64,000 nt of DNA from Roseinatronobacter domitianus. GTDB taxonomy: Bacteria; Pseudomonadota; Alphaproteobacteria; Rhodobacterales; Rhodobacteraceae. Location of the stretch: assembly GCF_023336755.1 (NCBI RefSeq), contig NZ_JALZWP010000008.1, positions 1 through 64,000 of the forward strand, given 5' to 3'. Below the pieces are notes generated by a model. It did no database searches, was not told the origin of the DNA, and saw only the letters and a program-made list of their open reading frames with translations. The translations under genes and the position numbers were made by a program. How positions within the stretch are numbered: position 1 is the stretch's first letter; every line of letters begins with the position of its first letter. Positions 29,596 through 38,004 of this stretch are shown here, one piece after another.

Positions 29596-30177
29596 TTATT
29601 TGTTCAGAAGTGCCCAGGCATTGGGCAGCAGCAAGGCCACCAGAACGCTCTTGAGAAGATCACCCGCCAAGAACGGTGCAACGCCCGCAGCCAAGGCTCC
29701 GCTGACGCCAATGAACGCCGACAGCCATGCCACCCCAACTGCATGAATCAATGCTCCGCCAAGGCAGGCCGCGCAAAAGCTTCTGACATAGCCTGCGGTC
29801 CAGCCCCGATCTGCAAGCCAGCCGACAAGCACCGCCGCGCCCAGGAACCCGACCAGATATCCAGCCGTTGGCCCGGACAGGACCAAGACCCCGCCACCGC
29901 CGGCGAACACTGGCAGCCCCATCGCCCCTTGGGCCAGGTAGACCAGCAAGGTAGCACCCGCCAGCCGGGCACCAAACGCCATGCCAACCAGCAATACCGC
30001 AAAGGTCTGCATGGTCATGGGAACAGGCCACATCGGCACCTGTATGCGGGCGCTGAGCGCGATAAACATTGTGCCTGCCAGAACCAGCAACGCGGAGCGC
30101 AACAGACGCAGGCGCTGGTCTTGCGGCGTAGGCAGCGCCCCGATCAAGGCTGGGCTACGGGAATAGGGGATTGGCAT
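29596..30177 (-). CDS. bioY: Biotin transporter BioY
   Basis: BioY is the substrate-binding membrane subunit for biotin uptake, alone or with an ECF module. The 193-residue protein has six predicted spans and the family's motifs VPMWPVPMTMQTFAVLLVGM, GLPVFAGGGGVLVLSGPTAG and YLVGF. AAAGGAGAGACTC precedes the ATG. It lies 20 bases after the biotin carboxylase gene and co-transcribes with it and the biotin carrier protein. Cofactor uptake therefore appears co-expressed with the enzyme that needs it. No bioM or bioN gene is in the window. Confidence 0.93.
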   Translation of the reverse strand: MPIPYSRSPALIGALPTPQDQRLRLLRSALLVLAGTMFIALSARIQVPMWPVPMTMQTFAVLLVGMAFGARLAGATLLVYLAQGAMGLPVFAGGGGVLVLSGPTAGYLVGFLGAAVLVGWLADRGWTAGYVRSFCAACLGGALIHAVGVAWLSAFIGVSGALAAGVAPFLAGDLLKSVLVALLLPNAWALLNK

Positions 30178-30197
30178 GAGTCTCTCCTTTGTTGTGC

Positions 30198-31559
30198 TCA
30201 GGCCGCAACAAGGCTTTTGCGGTTGGCATCTATGAAGCCGGTATGAACGTCACCGCTCAGGAACTCGGCGCTTTGCAGGCAGGCAATCAGGAAATCGCGA
30301 TTGGTGGCGATCCCGGTCACCTGTAGGGTGTTCAGCGCCTGCACCGCGCGCTGCGCTGCACTGGCTCTGTCAGGCCCGTGGGCAATGATCTTGGCCAGCA
30401 TCGGGTCGTAATAAGGCGTGACGGCATCACCCTCGCGATAGCCCGCATCCACCCGCAGCCCGTCTGCTTCCGACGGCAGAACGAATGTCTGCAACATGCC
30501 CGGTGACGGCATGAACATTTTGGCGGGGTTTTCGGCATAAAGCCGGCACTCTATGGCGTGGCCTGTGCTGGATATCTCTGACTGGTCAAGCGACTGAAGC
30601 CGGCCGCGCGCGAAATCTATCTGCATGCCGACCAGATCGCGGCCTGTTACCATTTCGGACACCGGGTGTTCGACCTGAATACGCGTGTTCATTTCCAGAA
30701 AGAAGAATTCCTGCGTCTGGGTGTCCAGAATGAACTCTACGGTTCCGGCGCCCGCGTAGCTGACCTGACGACACAAGGCTACAGCTGCATCGGCCATGCG
30801 CGCGCGCAGATCATCGGGCAGGCCCGGTGCCGGGCTTTCCTCGATCACTTTCTGATAGCGCCGCTGAAGCGAGCAATCACGCTCGAATAAGTGGATCGCC
30901 GTGCCATCACCAAAGCCGAACACCTGTATTTCCACATGGCGCGCCTTGGGCACCAACCGTTCCAGAAACACCGTGGCATCGCCAAAGGCCTTGCCAGCCA
31001 TGGACTGGGTGTCTTGTATCGTGCGCAGTAGTTTTTCGGCGCTATCGACCCGCCGCATCCCGATACCGCCACCCCCGGCAGAGGCTTTGACCAGCAGGGG
31101 AAAACCCACTCGCGCGGCTTCGGCCAGAAAATCGACGGTGTCATCAGGACCAAAGCGCGGGCTACCGGGCACAATGGGCACGCCCGCCGCCTGCGCCAGC
31201 GCGCGCGCGCGCGCCTTGTCGCCCATGGATCGCAGCGTATCGGGGGCTGGCCCGATCCATGTCAGCCCGGCAGCCATGACCGCTTCGGCAAATTCCGCGC
31301 TTTCCGACAAGAAGCCGTAGCCGGGATGAATGGCATCGGCCCCGCTGTCCTGTGCCGCTTGCAGCACCTTTGCGGCATCCAGATAGCTTTCGCGCGCCGA
31401 TGCGGGCCCGATTGCGATGGCTTCATCGGCATCAGCCACATGAGCGGACGTGGCATCTGCTTCGGAATACACGGCCACCGTGGCGATACCCCGCGCCGCA
31501 GCAGAACGGAAAATGCGCCGCGCAATCTCTCCGCGGTTTGCGACAAGCAGCTTTTTCAT
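30198..31559 (-). CDS. Biotin carboxylase subunit of an acyl-CoA (de)carboxylase
   Basis: The 453-residue enzyme uses ATP and bicarbonate to carboxylate the biotin on the partner carrier protein. It shows the N-terminal KKLLVANRGEIARRIFRSAA, the ATP-grasp glycine loop KASAGGGGIGMRRV, the catalytic EMNTRIQVEHPVSEMVTGRD and a normal AccC-type C-terminus. I start at ATG 31559, after a GAGG, 8 bases beyond the stop of the carrier gene. It stands apart from the fatty-acid accBC pair and its operon includes BioY, so I read it as part of a dedicated catabolic carboxylase with the carboxyltransferase at 35162-36697. Confidence 0.9.
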   Translation of the reverse strand: MKKLLVANRGEIARRIFRSAAARGIATVAVYSEADATSAHVADADEAIAIGPASARESYLDAAKVLQAAQDSGADAIHPGYGFLSESAEFAEAVMAAGLTWIGPAPDTLRSMGDKARARALAQAAGVPIVPGSPRFGPDDTVDFLAEAARVGFPLLVKASAGGGGIGMRRVDSAEKLLRTIQDTQSMAGKAFGDATVFLERLVPKARHVEIQVFGFGDGTAIHLFERDCSLQRRYQKVIEESPAPGLPDDLRARMADAAVALCRQVSYAGAGTVEFILDTQTQEFFFLEMNTRIQVEHPVSEMVTGRDLVGMQIDFARGRLQSLDQSEISSTGHAIECRLYAENPAKMFMPSPGMLQTFVLPSEADGLRVDAGYREGDAVTPYYDPMLAKIIAHGPDRASAAQRAVQALNTLQVTGIATNRDFLIACLQSAEFLSGDVHTGFIDANRKSLVAA

Positions 31560-31567
31560 GGCCTGCC

Positions 31568-31789
31568 TCACGCCTTGATGCGGGCAACGACCGTGCCTTC
31601 GGTGACAATATCACCCTCTGCGACCAATATCTCGATCAGTTCCCCATCTTCCGGGCTGGCAACCGGAATTTCCATTTTCATAGACTCCAGGATCAGGATT
31701 TCCTCATCCTCGGCAAGTTTGTCACCGGGCTGGGCGACAATCTTCCACACGTTTCCGGTTATATCTGTTTTCACATCGACGATTGCCAC
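31568..31789 (-). CDS. Stand-alone biotin carboxyl carrier protein
   Basis: This 73-residue protein is a bare biotinyl domain: VKTDITGNVWKIVAQPGDKL, then ILESMKMEIPV with the biotin-acceptor Lys38 in the Met-Lys-Met motif, and EGDIVTEGTVVARI. It lacks the Ala/Pro-rich N-terminal extension of fatty-acid AccB, as in carriers of catabolic carboxylases or decarboxylases. It is the first gene of the BCCP-carboxylase-BioY operon, and its promoter region carries the 22-bp motif at 31846-31867. Confidence 0.92.
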   Translation of the reverse strand: MAIVDVKTDITGNVWKIVAQPGDKLAEDEEILILESMKMEIPVASPEDGELIEILVAEGDIVTEGTVVARIKA

Positions 31790-31845
31790 AGCGGGATCTC
31801 CTCTTGCCGATACATGCTCGCTGGGGACACCTTAAACACGTCATT

Positions 31846-31867
31846 TAGTAGTTGCAATAACAACTCC
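31846..31867. promoter_or_regulatory. Shared 22-bp motif, copy 1 (candidate TrmB-family operator)
   Basis: The motif starts TAGTAGTTGC and ends AACTCC after a 6-base AT-rich centre. It includes the inverted repeat AGTTG/CAACT (31850-31854 and 31861-31865). It lies between the carrier gene start (31789, leftward) and the regulator start (31992, rightward). Sixteen of 22 positions match the second copy at 37899-37920. A common regulator is inferred. Confidence 0.6.
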
Positions 31868-31991
31868 TTTTATTTTTGCTTTAAAGCGATCATTCGATAT
31901 AGTGAAGCAGCGGCCATGGTTGGCCTCGGTTTAAAAATTATTGTTGTGCATTGAGGGGCGCTGGCCCCGCTGACCTACCAAGGAGGCGAGA

Positions 31992-32867
31992 GTGTCTGCG
32001 AAACTTTCCGGCAAGGTCAGTGAACTGCCCGCGGAAACCTTGGCCAGCCTGAAGCGGCTTGGGTTCAGTGATTATGAAAGCCGTATCTATATTGACCTGC
32101 TGCGTCAGGTTTCGCCCCGCACTGCTTATGAGGTGGCGAAATCTACCGGGGTGCCGCGGCCCAATACCTATAACACGCTTGAGAGCCTGTCGCAGCGCGG
32201 TGCGGTGTTGGCCGTCACAGAGGGGCCAAGCCGTTATGTGGCTGCCCCGCCCCGCGACCTGTTTTCCAGCATCGCCGAAAAAACCGCCGCCCTGTGCAGC
32301 GATATCGGCACGCAACTGGAAGAAATTGCCAAACCGGTGGATGATCAGCATGTCTGGACCTTGTCGGGCGAAATAGAAGTTCATCGCAAGATCGACACCC
32401 TGATCCGTAATTGCCGGGACTCTCTGATGCTGAAGGCGGCATCCGATATCCTGCAAATGCACAAACCCGTTCTGGCAGAGGCCGGCGCGCGGGGCGTGGA
32501 AATGCTGATTATCGTGTTCGGTCCCGACCCAGAGGAATTTACCTTCGGGCCACGCTGCCGCACCTATATTCACGAAGCCAATGGCGTCAGGATGGGCAGC
32601 GCCGACAACCTGTTCACGCTGACCGTGGATCACCACGAAATGGTGACAGCGAAAGTCTCCGACACGCCTGTTGCGGTTCATACCAGCAACACCACGATCG
32701 TTAACCTTGCGGAATCGCTGGTGCGGCATGACTATTACATGGCCGAGATATTTCAGAAATTCGCGCCGGACATTGATGCTACCTACGGGCCTTACCTACG
32801 CGATCTGCGGCTTGGCTGTTTTACCCCGGAACAGGCAGCCAGTTTCCGGACCAAGACGGGCCAGTAA
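31992..32867 (+). CDS. TrmB family transcriptional regulator
   Basis: The 291-residue protein starts at GTG 31992, with AGGAGG five bases upstream. Residues 15-85 are the TrmB winged helix (LKRLGFSDYESRIYIDLLRQ, TAYEVAKSTGVPRPNTYNTL). The rest is the ligand-binding TrmB C-terminal domain of PLD-like fold. TrmB regulators are best known for sugar control in archaea but also occur in bacteria. The gene is divergent from the biotin-carrier operon and convergent with the CoA ligase gene, in the centre of the carboxylase cluster, so it is the natural controller of both motif-bearing promoters. Confidence 0.87.
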   Translation: MSAKLSGKVSELPAETLASLKRLGFSDYESRIYIDLLRQVSPRTAYEVAKSTGVPRPNTYNTLESLSQRGAVLAVTEGPSRYVAAPPRDLFSSIAEKTAALCSDIGTQLEEIAKPVDDQHVWTLSGEIEVHRKIDTLIRNCRDSLMLKAASDILQMHKPVLAEAGARGVEMLIIVFGPDPEEFTFGPRCRTYIHEANGVRMGSADNLFTLTVDHHEMVTAKVSDTPVAVHTSNTTIVNLAESLVRHDYYMAEIFQKFAPDIDATYGPYLRDLRLGCFTPEQAASFRTKTGQ

Positions 32868-32900
32868 CGGGCTGGCGAACGCCCATGACGCATAGGGGAA

Positions 32901-32929
32901 AACGGCGCAAGGGTGTGGCTCGCGCCGTT
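32901..32929. terminator. Hairpin between convergent TrmB and CoA-ligase genes
   Basis: AACGGCGC (32901-32908) and GCGCCGTT (32922-32929) are perfect 8-bp arms with a 13-base loop in the 93-base space between the two converging stops. There is no T-run. A weak bidirectional terminator is likely. Confidence 0.45.
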
Positions 32930-32960
32930 GCTCGGTGGTCCGGGGCTGGCTGTGCCTTGC

Positions 32961-35150
32961 TTATGCCAGCCTGCGCGCCAACTGCCGTTCCAGATGCCCG
33001 ATATGCGCCAGAGCCTGCGCCATTGCCGGGATTTCATCATAGATCGGCACGCCTATGTCAAAGGCACGCATGCGATAGTCCCGCCGTGTCTGGTCCAGTT
33101 CGGCGGACCCGTCGGTCCGCATGGCCAAAGCGAAATGCGCGACGCCGGGCCATTTCTCGCGGGTTTGGCGCACCACCTCGAACAGATTTCCGATCGGGTC
33201 GACAGTGCCCCTGCCCACGAAAGCCGCAAGGTTCAGGTGCATGGCAATGGCGTCGGGTTCCGCATGTTCGAACACATGGCCCAGAATTTCACCCGCGATC
33301 CAGCCTTCCTTTTCTTGCAAGGTTTTGACCGGCGTATCTATAGGGTTTATCACGCTGGTGCCCGGCGGCAGGCCCATGGCATCCAGCGCGGCACGGGCCT
33401 TGCCCTTGAAGGGGGCAACCTTCAGCTTGTACAAAGAGAAGATATCCGCCCCCAGCACGCTGGAGCCGCCGCCATTGCCGAACAGCGTGACCGCATGGGT
33501 GGGCTTTTCCGGCCGCAAGGTGAAATGCTGAAGCGCCAGCAGCGCATCAATGAACTCATCCACCGTAGTGGCCATGCTAAGGGGGAATTGCTGCGCCAGC
33601 GCATCCCATGCCTTGTCATCGCCCGCCAAGGCCCCGGTATGCGACGCAGCGGCCAGCCGCCCGTCATCCGAACGCCCGCCTTTCAACACCACGACGGGCT
33701 TGGGCGTAGGATGATTGCGCAGCACCTCGACAAAGGATTTTCCGTCGCGGATATCCTCTATATACAGGCCAACCGCACGGGTTTCGGGATCGCTGAAATA
33801 GTAATCCAGCAAGTCATGCGGTTTCACATCGGCGCTGTTGCCAATTGTCACCAGCCCGCTGAACCGCAAACCCCGCCATTGCCCACGCTTGATGATGTCG
33901 GTGCTCAGGCCCCCGGATTGTGAGATCACCCCGATAGAGCCCAGCGCCTTGGGCGCCCCGACAGGAAACGTCAGCCCGCCCCGTGGCGAATAAGTGCCCA
34001 GACAGTTGGGACCAAGAACGCGAATGCCCGACGCCCGCGCCCGGCGCACCAGATCATCTTGCAACTCGCGGCCTTCCTCGACCTCGCCAAAGCCCGAACT
34101 GATGACCTGCGCAATGCGCACCCGTCCTGCGCCCGCTTCCAGCGCGTCGGCTATGCGCCCTGCGCCAATGGCAATATAGGCATAATCCACCTCTTGCGGA
34201 GTGTCTGCCAAGGAAGGGTAGGCTTTCAGCCCCTCTATTTCATCGGCCTTGGGGTGAATTGGGTAGATGTCGCCCTCGAAGCCGAAATCCTTCAACCGTC
34301 TGATAAAGGTGTTCGCAATCGCAACATCGCGGGTTGACGCTCCCAAAACCGCAATCGTACGCGGCTGGAAAAGCGGGCGGAACATATCTGCCGCGCTCTG
34401 GCCCGTGGTGTAGGGCGCTACGTCTTGGGTTGACGCCGTGTTCAGCACGAAAGCCGCATCCACCGCAACCGCACCTTCTGGAGAAACGATGACGGGGTTC
34501 AGGTCCGCCTCTGAAATCTCGTCGGCATACTGCATCAGCAGACCATCCGGCCCGCCCAGCGCGATCATCGCGTCCACCAATGTGTCGACATCAACAGGGT
34601 CCTGTCCACGCGCGCCTTGCAACAGCCCATACCCTTTCAGCTCTTGCAGCATGTCATGAGCAGTTGGGCGGTCGATGGGGCAGATGCGAAACGCGACATC
34701 TTTCAACAGTTCCACGAAAATGCCGCCCAGACCCACCATCAGCATGGGGCCGAATTGCGGGTCCCGAAACCCACCCAGCACAACCTCTTGGCCCTTGGGG
34801 GCCATTTCCTCGACCAGCCAGCCGTCGCGCATGCAGTCCTTGATTATGGGCTTTTGCGCCATCTCGGTTATCGCGGCTGCAACGGCCTGCGCGTCGGGCA
34901 GGTTCAGGGCCACCCCCCCGGCATCGGATTTGTGCAATATCTGGCTGGACACCACCTTGACCACGAATGGCGCGCGCATGTCGCGCGCAGCCGCTACTGC
35001 GGCCGCCGCATCGGCGACAACGCAGGATTTGGGCGTGCGTATCCCGAAGGCAGATAACAGCGCCTTGCCTTCGGCTTCGTTCAGGGCTTTGCGCCCCGCT
35101 GCCTTTGCCTGACCGACAATTTCCGCAGGGTTCTGGACAAGTATGTTCAT
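32961..35150 (-). CDS. Acetate--CoA ligase (ADP-forming) family protein, beta-alpha fusion
   Basis: The 729-residue enzyme combines both halves of an NDP-forming acyl-CoA synthetase, making acyl-CoA from acid, CoA and ATP (or ATP in reverse). The ATP-grasp half comes first (residues 10-230: FVVKVVSSQILHKSDAGGVA, MVGLGGIFVELLKDV). It is followed by the CoA-binding Rossmann domain (RTIAVLGASTRDVAIANTF, VLGPNCLGTYSPRGGLTFPV) and the flavodoxin-like ligase domain with the phospho-histidine motif AASHTGALAGDD. Many family members carry the alpha half first. It ends the enolase-carboxyltransferase operon, 11 bases after its neighbour. The acid substrate is unknown. Confidence 0.9.
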   Translation of the reverse strand: MNILVQNPAEIVGQAKAAGRKALNEAEGKALLSAFGIRTPKSCVVADAAAAVAAARDMRAPFVVKVVSSQILHKSDAGGVALNLPDAQAVAAAITEMAQKPIIKDCMRDGWLVEEMAPKGQEVVLGGFRDPQFGPMLMVGLGGIFVELLKDVAFRICPIDRPTAHDMLQELKGYGLLQGARGQDPVDVDTLVDAMIALGGPDGLLMQYADEISEADLNPVIVSPEGAVAVDAAFVLNTASTQDVAPYTTGQSAADMFRPLFQPRTIAVLGASTRDVAIANTFIRRLKDFGFEGDIYPIHPKADEIEGLKAYPSLADTPQEVDYAYIAIGAGRIADALEAGAGRVRIAQVISSGFGEVEEGRELQDDLVRRARASGIRVLGPNCLGTYSPRGGLTFPVGAPKALGSIGVISQSGGLSTDIIKRGQWRGLRFSGLVTIGNSADVKPHDLLDYYFSDPETRAVGLYIEDIRDGKSFVEVLRNHPTPKPVVVLKGGRSDDGRLAAASHTGALAGDDKAWDALAQQFPLSMATTVDEFIDALLALQHFTLRPEKPTHAVTLFGNGGGSSVLGADIFSLYKLKVAPFKGKARAALDAMGLPPGTSVINPIDTPVKTLQEKEGWIAGEILGHVFEHAEPDAIAMHLNLAAFVGRGTVDPIGNLFEVVRQTREKWPGVAHFALAMRTDGSAELDQTRRDYRMRAFDIGVPIYDEIPAMAQALAHIGHLERQLARRLA

Positions 35151-35161
35151 GGCGCTTCCCC

Positions 35162-36697
35162 TTAGTAGCTTGTCGGCCAGCTGCGCATCAGGTGCTGTCC
35201 AAGCCCACCGGACAAGCGGCGTTGGTGAATTTCCAGCAGTCGGATGATGTAATCCCGCGTTTCCTGCGGCTTGATAACGTCATGCGCAGAGAAGATCTGC
35301 GCCATGTCCCACACCTCCAGGTCTTTCTGAATTTCGGCCAGCGCAGCTTCGAACCCGTCGTCACCGGCGGTCAGGTTATGCACGATGCTGGTCGCGAAAA
35401 CCGGGTCCATGAACGAAATCTCGGCATTGGGCCAAGCGATCATGCTGTCGTTATGCGCCCCGCCGCCCATGGCGACATAGGCGCGCCCATAGGCCTTGCG
35501 GCAGATGACTGTTACTTGTGGCACGGTCGTCAAGCAGGTCGCGTTCATGAAGTTCATGATATGCCCGGGTGCGCCCCGGCGCTCGGCATCGGTGCCAACG
35601 ACAAAGCCGGGCGTGTCCATGAACCGCACAATCGGAATGTTGAAACTGTCGCACATGACCGTGAAATCAATGATCTTGCGGCAGGCTTCGGCAGAGAGCG
35701 CGCCGCCCCCGGTCTGCGGGTTGTTGGCGACAATGCCGACCACATTGCCATTCAAACGCGCCAGCGCCACCACGGCAGATTTACCAAACCGTGGTTTTAT
35801 CTCAAAAATCGACCCGGTGTCGAAGATCACATCGAGGATCTTCTTCATGTTATAAACTTGGGTGCGCTTTTCCGGCATGATGTCCAGAATGCGTTCCTGA
35901 TCCGCGCCAGACCCTTCCGGGACCGCAGCAACAGGTGGCAACTCGCGGTTATGGCTTGGCATGTAGGACAGGAACTGGCGAATCATCGCCATCGCGTCCT
36001 CGTCAGTGTCCACGAATTGGTCAATCAGTCCGGTCTGTTCGGCATGCAGGCGCCAGCCGCCAAGCTCTTCCAGATCAACCTTCTCGCCAATGGCCATCGA
36101 CACCAGCCGGGGGCTGGAAACCGACATGATCGAGCCTTTCTTCATGACCGCGAAATCCGCGCAGCAGCACAGCCAGGCCGAAGACCCGAAAGAGGTGTCC
36201 AGCGCCGCCGCAGCCCATGGTGTGTCGCGCAAGCGGCGGAACTGAGTCGTGTCATTGCCCAGCATGGTGCCCATCCCCTTGGACCCCATCGCATCTGGCA
36301 GGCGCGCCCCGGTAGATTCGCCGATATGGACAAAAGGCATCCCGCGTTCCGTGCAGATCTTGCGAATATAGCCCATCTTCTTGCTGTTGATCGCCCCGGT
36401 AGATGCGCCCTTGGTCGTGAAATCATTAATCACAACGCCAACATCACGCCCGTCTATGCGGCCAAAGCCGGTTATCTTGCCGTCGCGCGGGGTCTTTGCG
36501 GCTTCCTTGGCCGAAAAGCTGGAGCGACCCAGAAGGCCGGTTTCAAAAAAGCTGTCCTTGTCGACCAACGCATCCAGACGTTCCTGTGCGTTCAGCTTGC
36601 CCTGCTCGCGGCGTCGGGCCAGCTTGTCCGGGCCGCCCATGGCTTTGGCTTGTGCCCGCATGTGGTCAAGTTTCGAGAGCATGTCTTCATGCGCCAT
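35162..36697 (-). CDS. Acyl-CoA carboxylase, carboxyltransferase (beta) subunit
   Basis: I start at ATG 36697 (MAHEDMLSKL), preceded by GGAAGGAAACC, which gives 511 residues. Both crotonase-fold halves are present: GKLNAQERLDALVDKDSFFE, HIGESTGARLPDAMGSKG, then VGIVANNPQTGGGALSAEAC and RFMDTPGFVVGTDAERRGAP, with the oxyanion-hole region GRAYVAMGGG. Relatives transfer carboxyl groups between biotin and propionyl-, methylcrotonyl-, glutaconyl- or methylmalonyl-CoA. Together with the separate carrier and carboxylase genes, and with the CoA ligase next door, it should carboxylate or decarboxylate a CoA thioester made in this pathway. Confidence 0.9.
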   Translation of the reverse strand: MAHEDMLSKLDHMRAQAKAMGGPDKLARRREQGKLNAQERLDALVDKDSFFETGLLGRSSFSAKEAAKTPRDGKITGFGRIDGRDVGVVINDFTTKGASTGAINSKKMGYIRKICTERGMPFVHIGESTGARLPDAMGSKGMGTMLGNDTTQFRRLRDTPWAAAALDTSFGSSAWLCCCADFAVMKKGSIMSVSSPRLVSMAIGEKVDLEELGGWRLHAEQTGLIDQFVDTDEDAMAMIRQFLSYMPSHNRELPPVAAVPEGSGADQERILDIMPEKRTQVYNMKKILDVIFDTGSIFEIKPRFGKSAVVALARLNGNVVGIVANNPQTGGGALSAEACRKIIDFTVMCDSFNIPIVRFMDTPGFVVGTDAERRGAPGHIMNFMNATCLTTVPQVTVICRKAYGRAYVAMGGGAHNDSMIAWPNAEISFMDPVFATSIVHNLTAGDDGFEAALAEIQKDLEVWDMAQIFSAHDVIKPQETRDYIIRLLEIHQRRLSGGLGQHLMRSWPTSY

Positions 36698-36716
36698 CTG
36701 GTTTCCTTCCGATAGG

Positions 36717-37790
36717 TTATCTGAATGTGACCGACTTTGCGGTGAGCCGTTCAACTGTGGCGAGGTCCAGCTTGGGCGAGTACCCGGCAGGCAAAGTGAT
36801 CGTCCCTTGCGCAAACGGCAGTGGGTTTTCGAACAGGCGGGAATGGGGTTTCAGGAACCCGTTGAATTCCCCGGCATTGTCCAGTGTGTGGCGGGCAACG
36901 CAGGCTTCCAGCCAAGCGTGGGTTTCGCTGCCCAGCCCATCGCCCAAGACCGGCTGCATGCCATGCGCACGCACCGCGTCCATCCCCGCGCGCAGGCGGT
37001 CCAGACCACCAAAGCGCTTCAGCTTCAGCTTGCAATATCCAACGCCCGGCATGTCACCTGCGCGGGTGATATCGTCCAGCGTGCAGATCGGCTCGTCCAG
37101 CATCAGCGGCACCGGAGAGACAGCGGCAACAGCGCCATTTGCTTCCCACTCATCCGCTTCGCAGGGTTGTTCGAACAGTTCTATGCCTTCCGGGTTCAGC
37201 CCCTGCGCGAATGCCAAAGCCTGCGCCCGCGAATAGGCACGATTCGCGTCCAGCCGCAGCGTGGCCTTACCTGCCGTCGCGCGCTGAATGACCGCCACCC
37301 GTGCCAGATCGGCGTCTACATCCTTGCCAACCTTAACCTTGAACGTCTTGAAACCCTCGGCAATGGCCTGTTCAAGTTCCTGTTCAATGTCGCGTGCTTC
37401 CAGACTGTTGACCGGTGTCAGCAACGGGTGCACAGAATCATGGTCCAGAACCAGCATCGGATGCTTTCGCAACACTTCCAGCGCCGTGACAAAACTGGTC
37501 GTTGCGACCTTGCTCTGCTCGAAGTCGCCAAGCAGATCGGCCATTACATCGTCTATATCGCGTCCGATGGCAGCCTGTGCATGGCGCAGCAGAAATGCCC
37601 AGCCACCGTCGCGCGTCTCCAAGCTGGAACCGGGCGAAATATGCGCGTCGGCAAAACCCGACCGCCCGGAATCGTCCTGAACTTCGACCATGAAAGGCTC
37701 GAAAGTTGTGAAAGTCCGGTAAGATAGCCGATATGGACGGATGAGTGGCAAGGCCAGTTTCCGCAGAACAATACTGGTGATGGCTGGCAA
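36717..37790 (-). CDS. Enolase-superfamily enzyme, muconate-lactonising (MLE) subgroup
   Basis: The barrel shows the MLE-subgroup residues: KxK in FKVKVGKD on strand 2, metal ligands in RLDANRAY, ELFEQP and MLDEPICTLDD, and the second KxK in YCKLKLKRFGG. MLE-subgroup enzymes perform cycloisomerisation, racemisation/epimerisation or dehydration through an enolate. I choose a TTG start at 37790, since AAGGGGAG lies 7 bases upstream; the in-frame ATGs at 37808 and 37895 have no such site. The product is 357 residues. It is the first gene of the operon with the carboxyltransferase and CoA ligase, divergent from TctC. Confidence 0.83.
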   Translation of the reverse strand: MPAITSIVLRKLALPLIRPYRLSYRTFTTFEPFMVEVQDDSGRSGFADAHISPGSSLETRDGGWAFLLRHAQAAIGRDIDDVMADLLGDFEQSKVATTSFVTALEVLRKHPMLVLDHDSVHPLLTPVNSLEARDIEQELEQAIAEGFKTFKVKVGKDVDADLARVAVIQRATAGKATLRLDANRAYSRAQALAFAQGLNPEGIELFEQPCEADEWEANGAVAAVSPVPLMLDEPICTLDDITRAGDMPGVGYCKLKLKRFGGLDRLRAGMDAVRAHGMQPVLGDGLGSETHAWLEACVARHTLDNAGEFNGFLKPHSRLFENPLPFAQGTITLPAGYSPKLDLATVERLTAKSVTFR

Positions 37791-37898
37791 CTTGTCTCTC
37801 CCCTTCATGATCTGTTGCGCGGCCATTCGGACCAGCGCCATCCCGCGCCCAGGCGCTGTCGGACCCATCCAAAATTGCACCTGCGCCACTTGCAAAAA

Positions 37899-37920
37899 TA
37901 GTAGTTGCTTATGCTACTCC
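37899..37920. promoter_or_regulatory. Shared 22-bp motif, copy 2 (candidate TrmB-family operator)
   Basis: The motif starts TAGTAGTTGC and ends TACTCC, with inverted arms AGTAG/CTACT (37900-37904 and 37914-37918). It lies in the divergent region between the enolase-superfamily operon (start 37790) and tctC (start 38005), so one site could control both catabolism and uptake. Sixteen of 22 bases agree with copy 1 at 31846-31867. Confidence 0.6.
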
Positions 37921-38004
37921 GTTTTCCTAGTCTTTGCATGCGAAGTTCACGTTTGCAAGCCTGTTTGCAATCAGCGCGGCTTCGAAAAACGGGAGGAGTT
38001 AATT

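Noticed and set aside
30198-36697. Assigning the biotin enzyme to propionyl-CoA or methylcrotonyl-CoA carboxylase
   Set aside because: The carboxylase, carrier and carboxyltransferase are separate proteins in two operons with a CoA ligase and no diagnostic partner (mutase, epimerase, HMG-CoA lyase or isovaleryl-CoA dehydrogenase) in the window.
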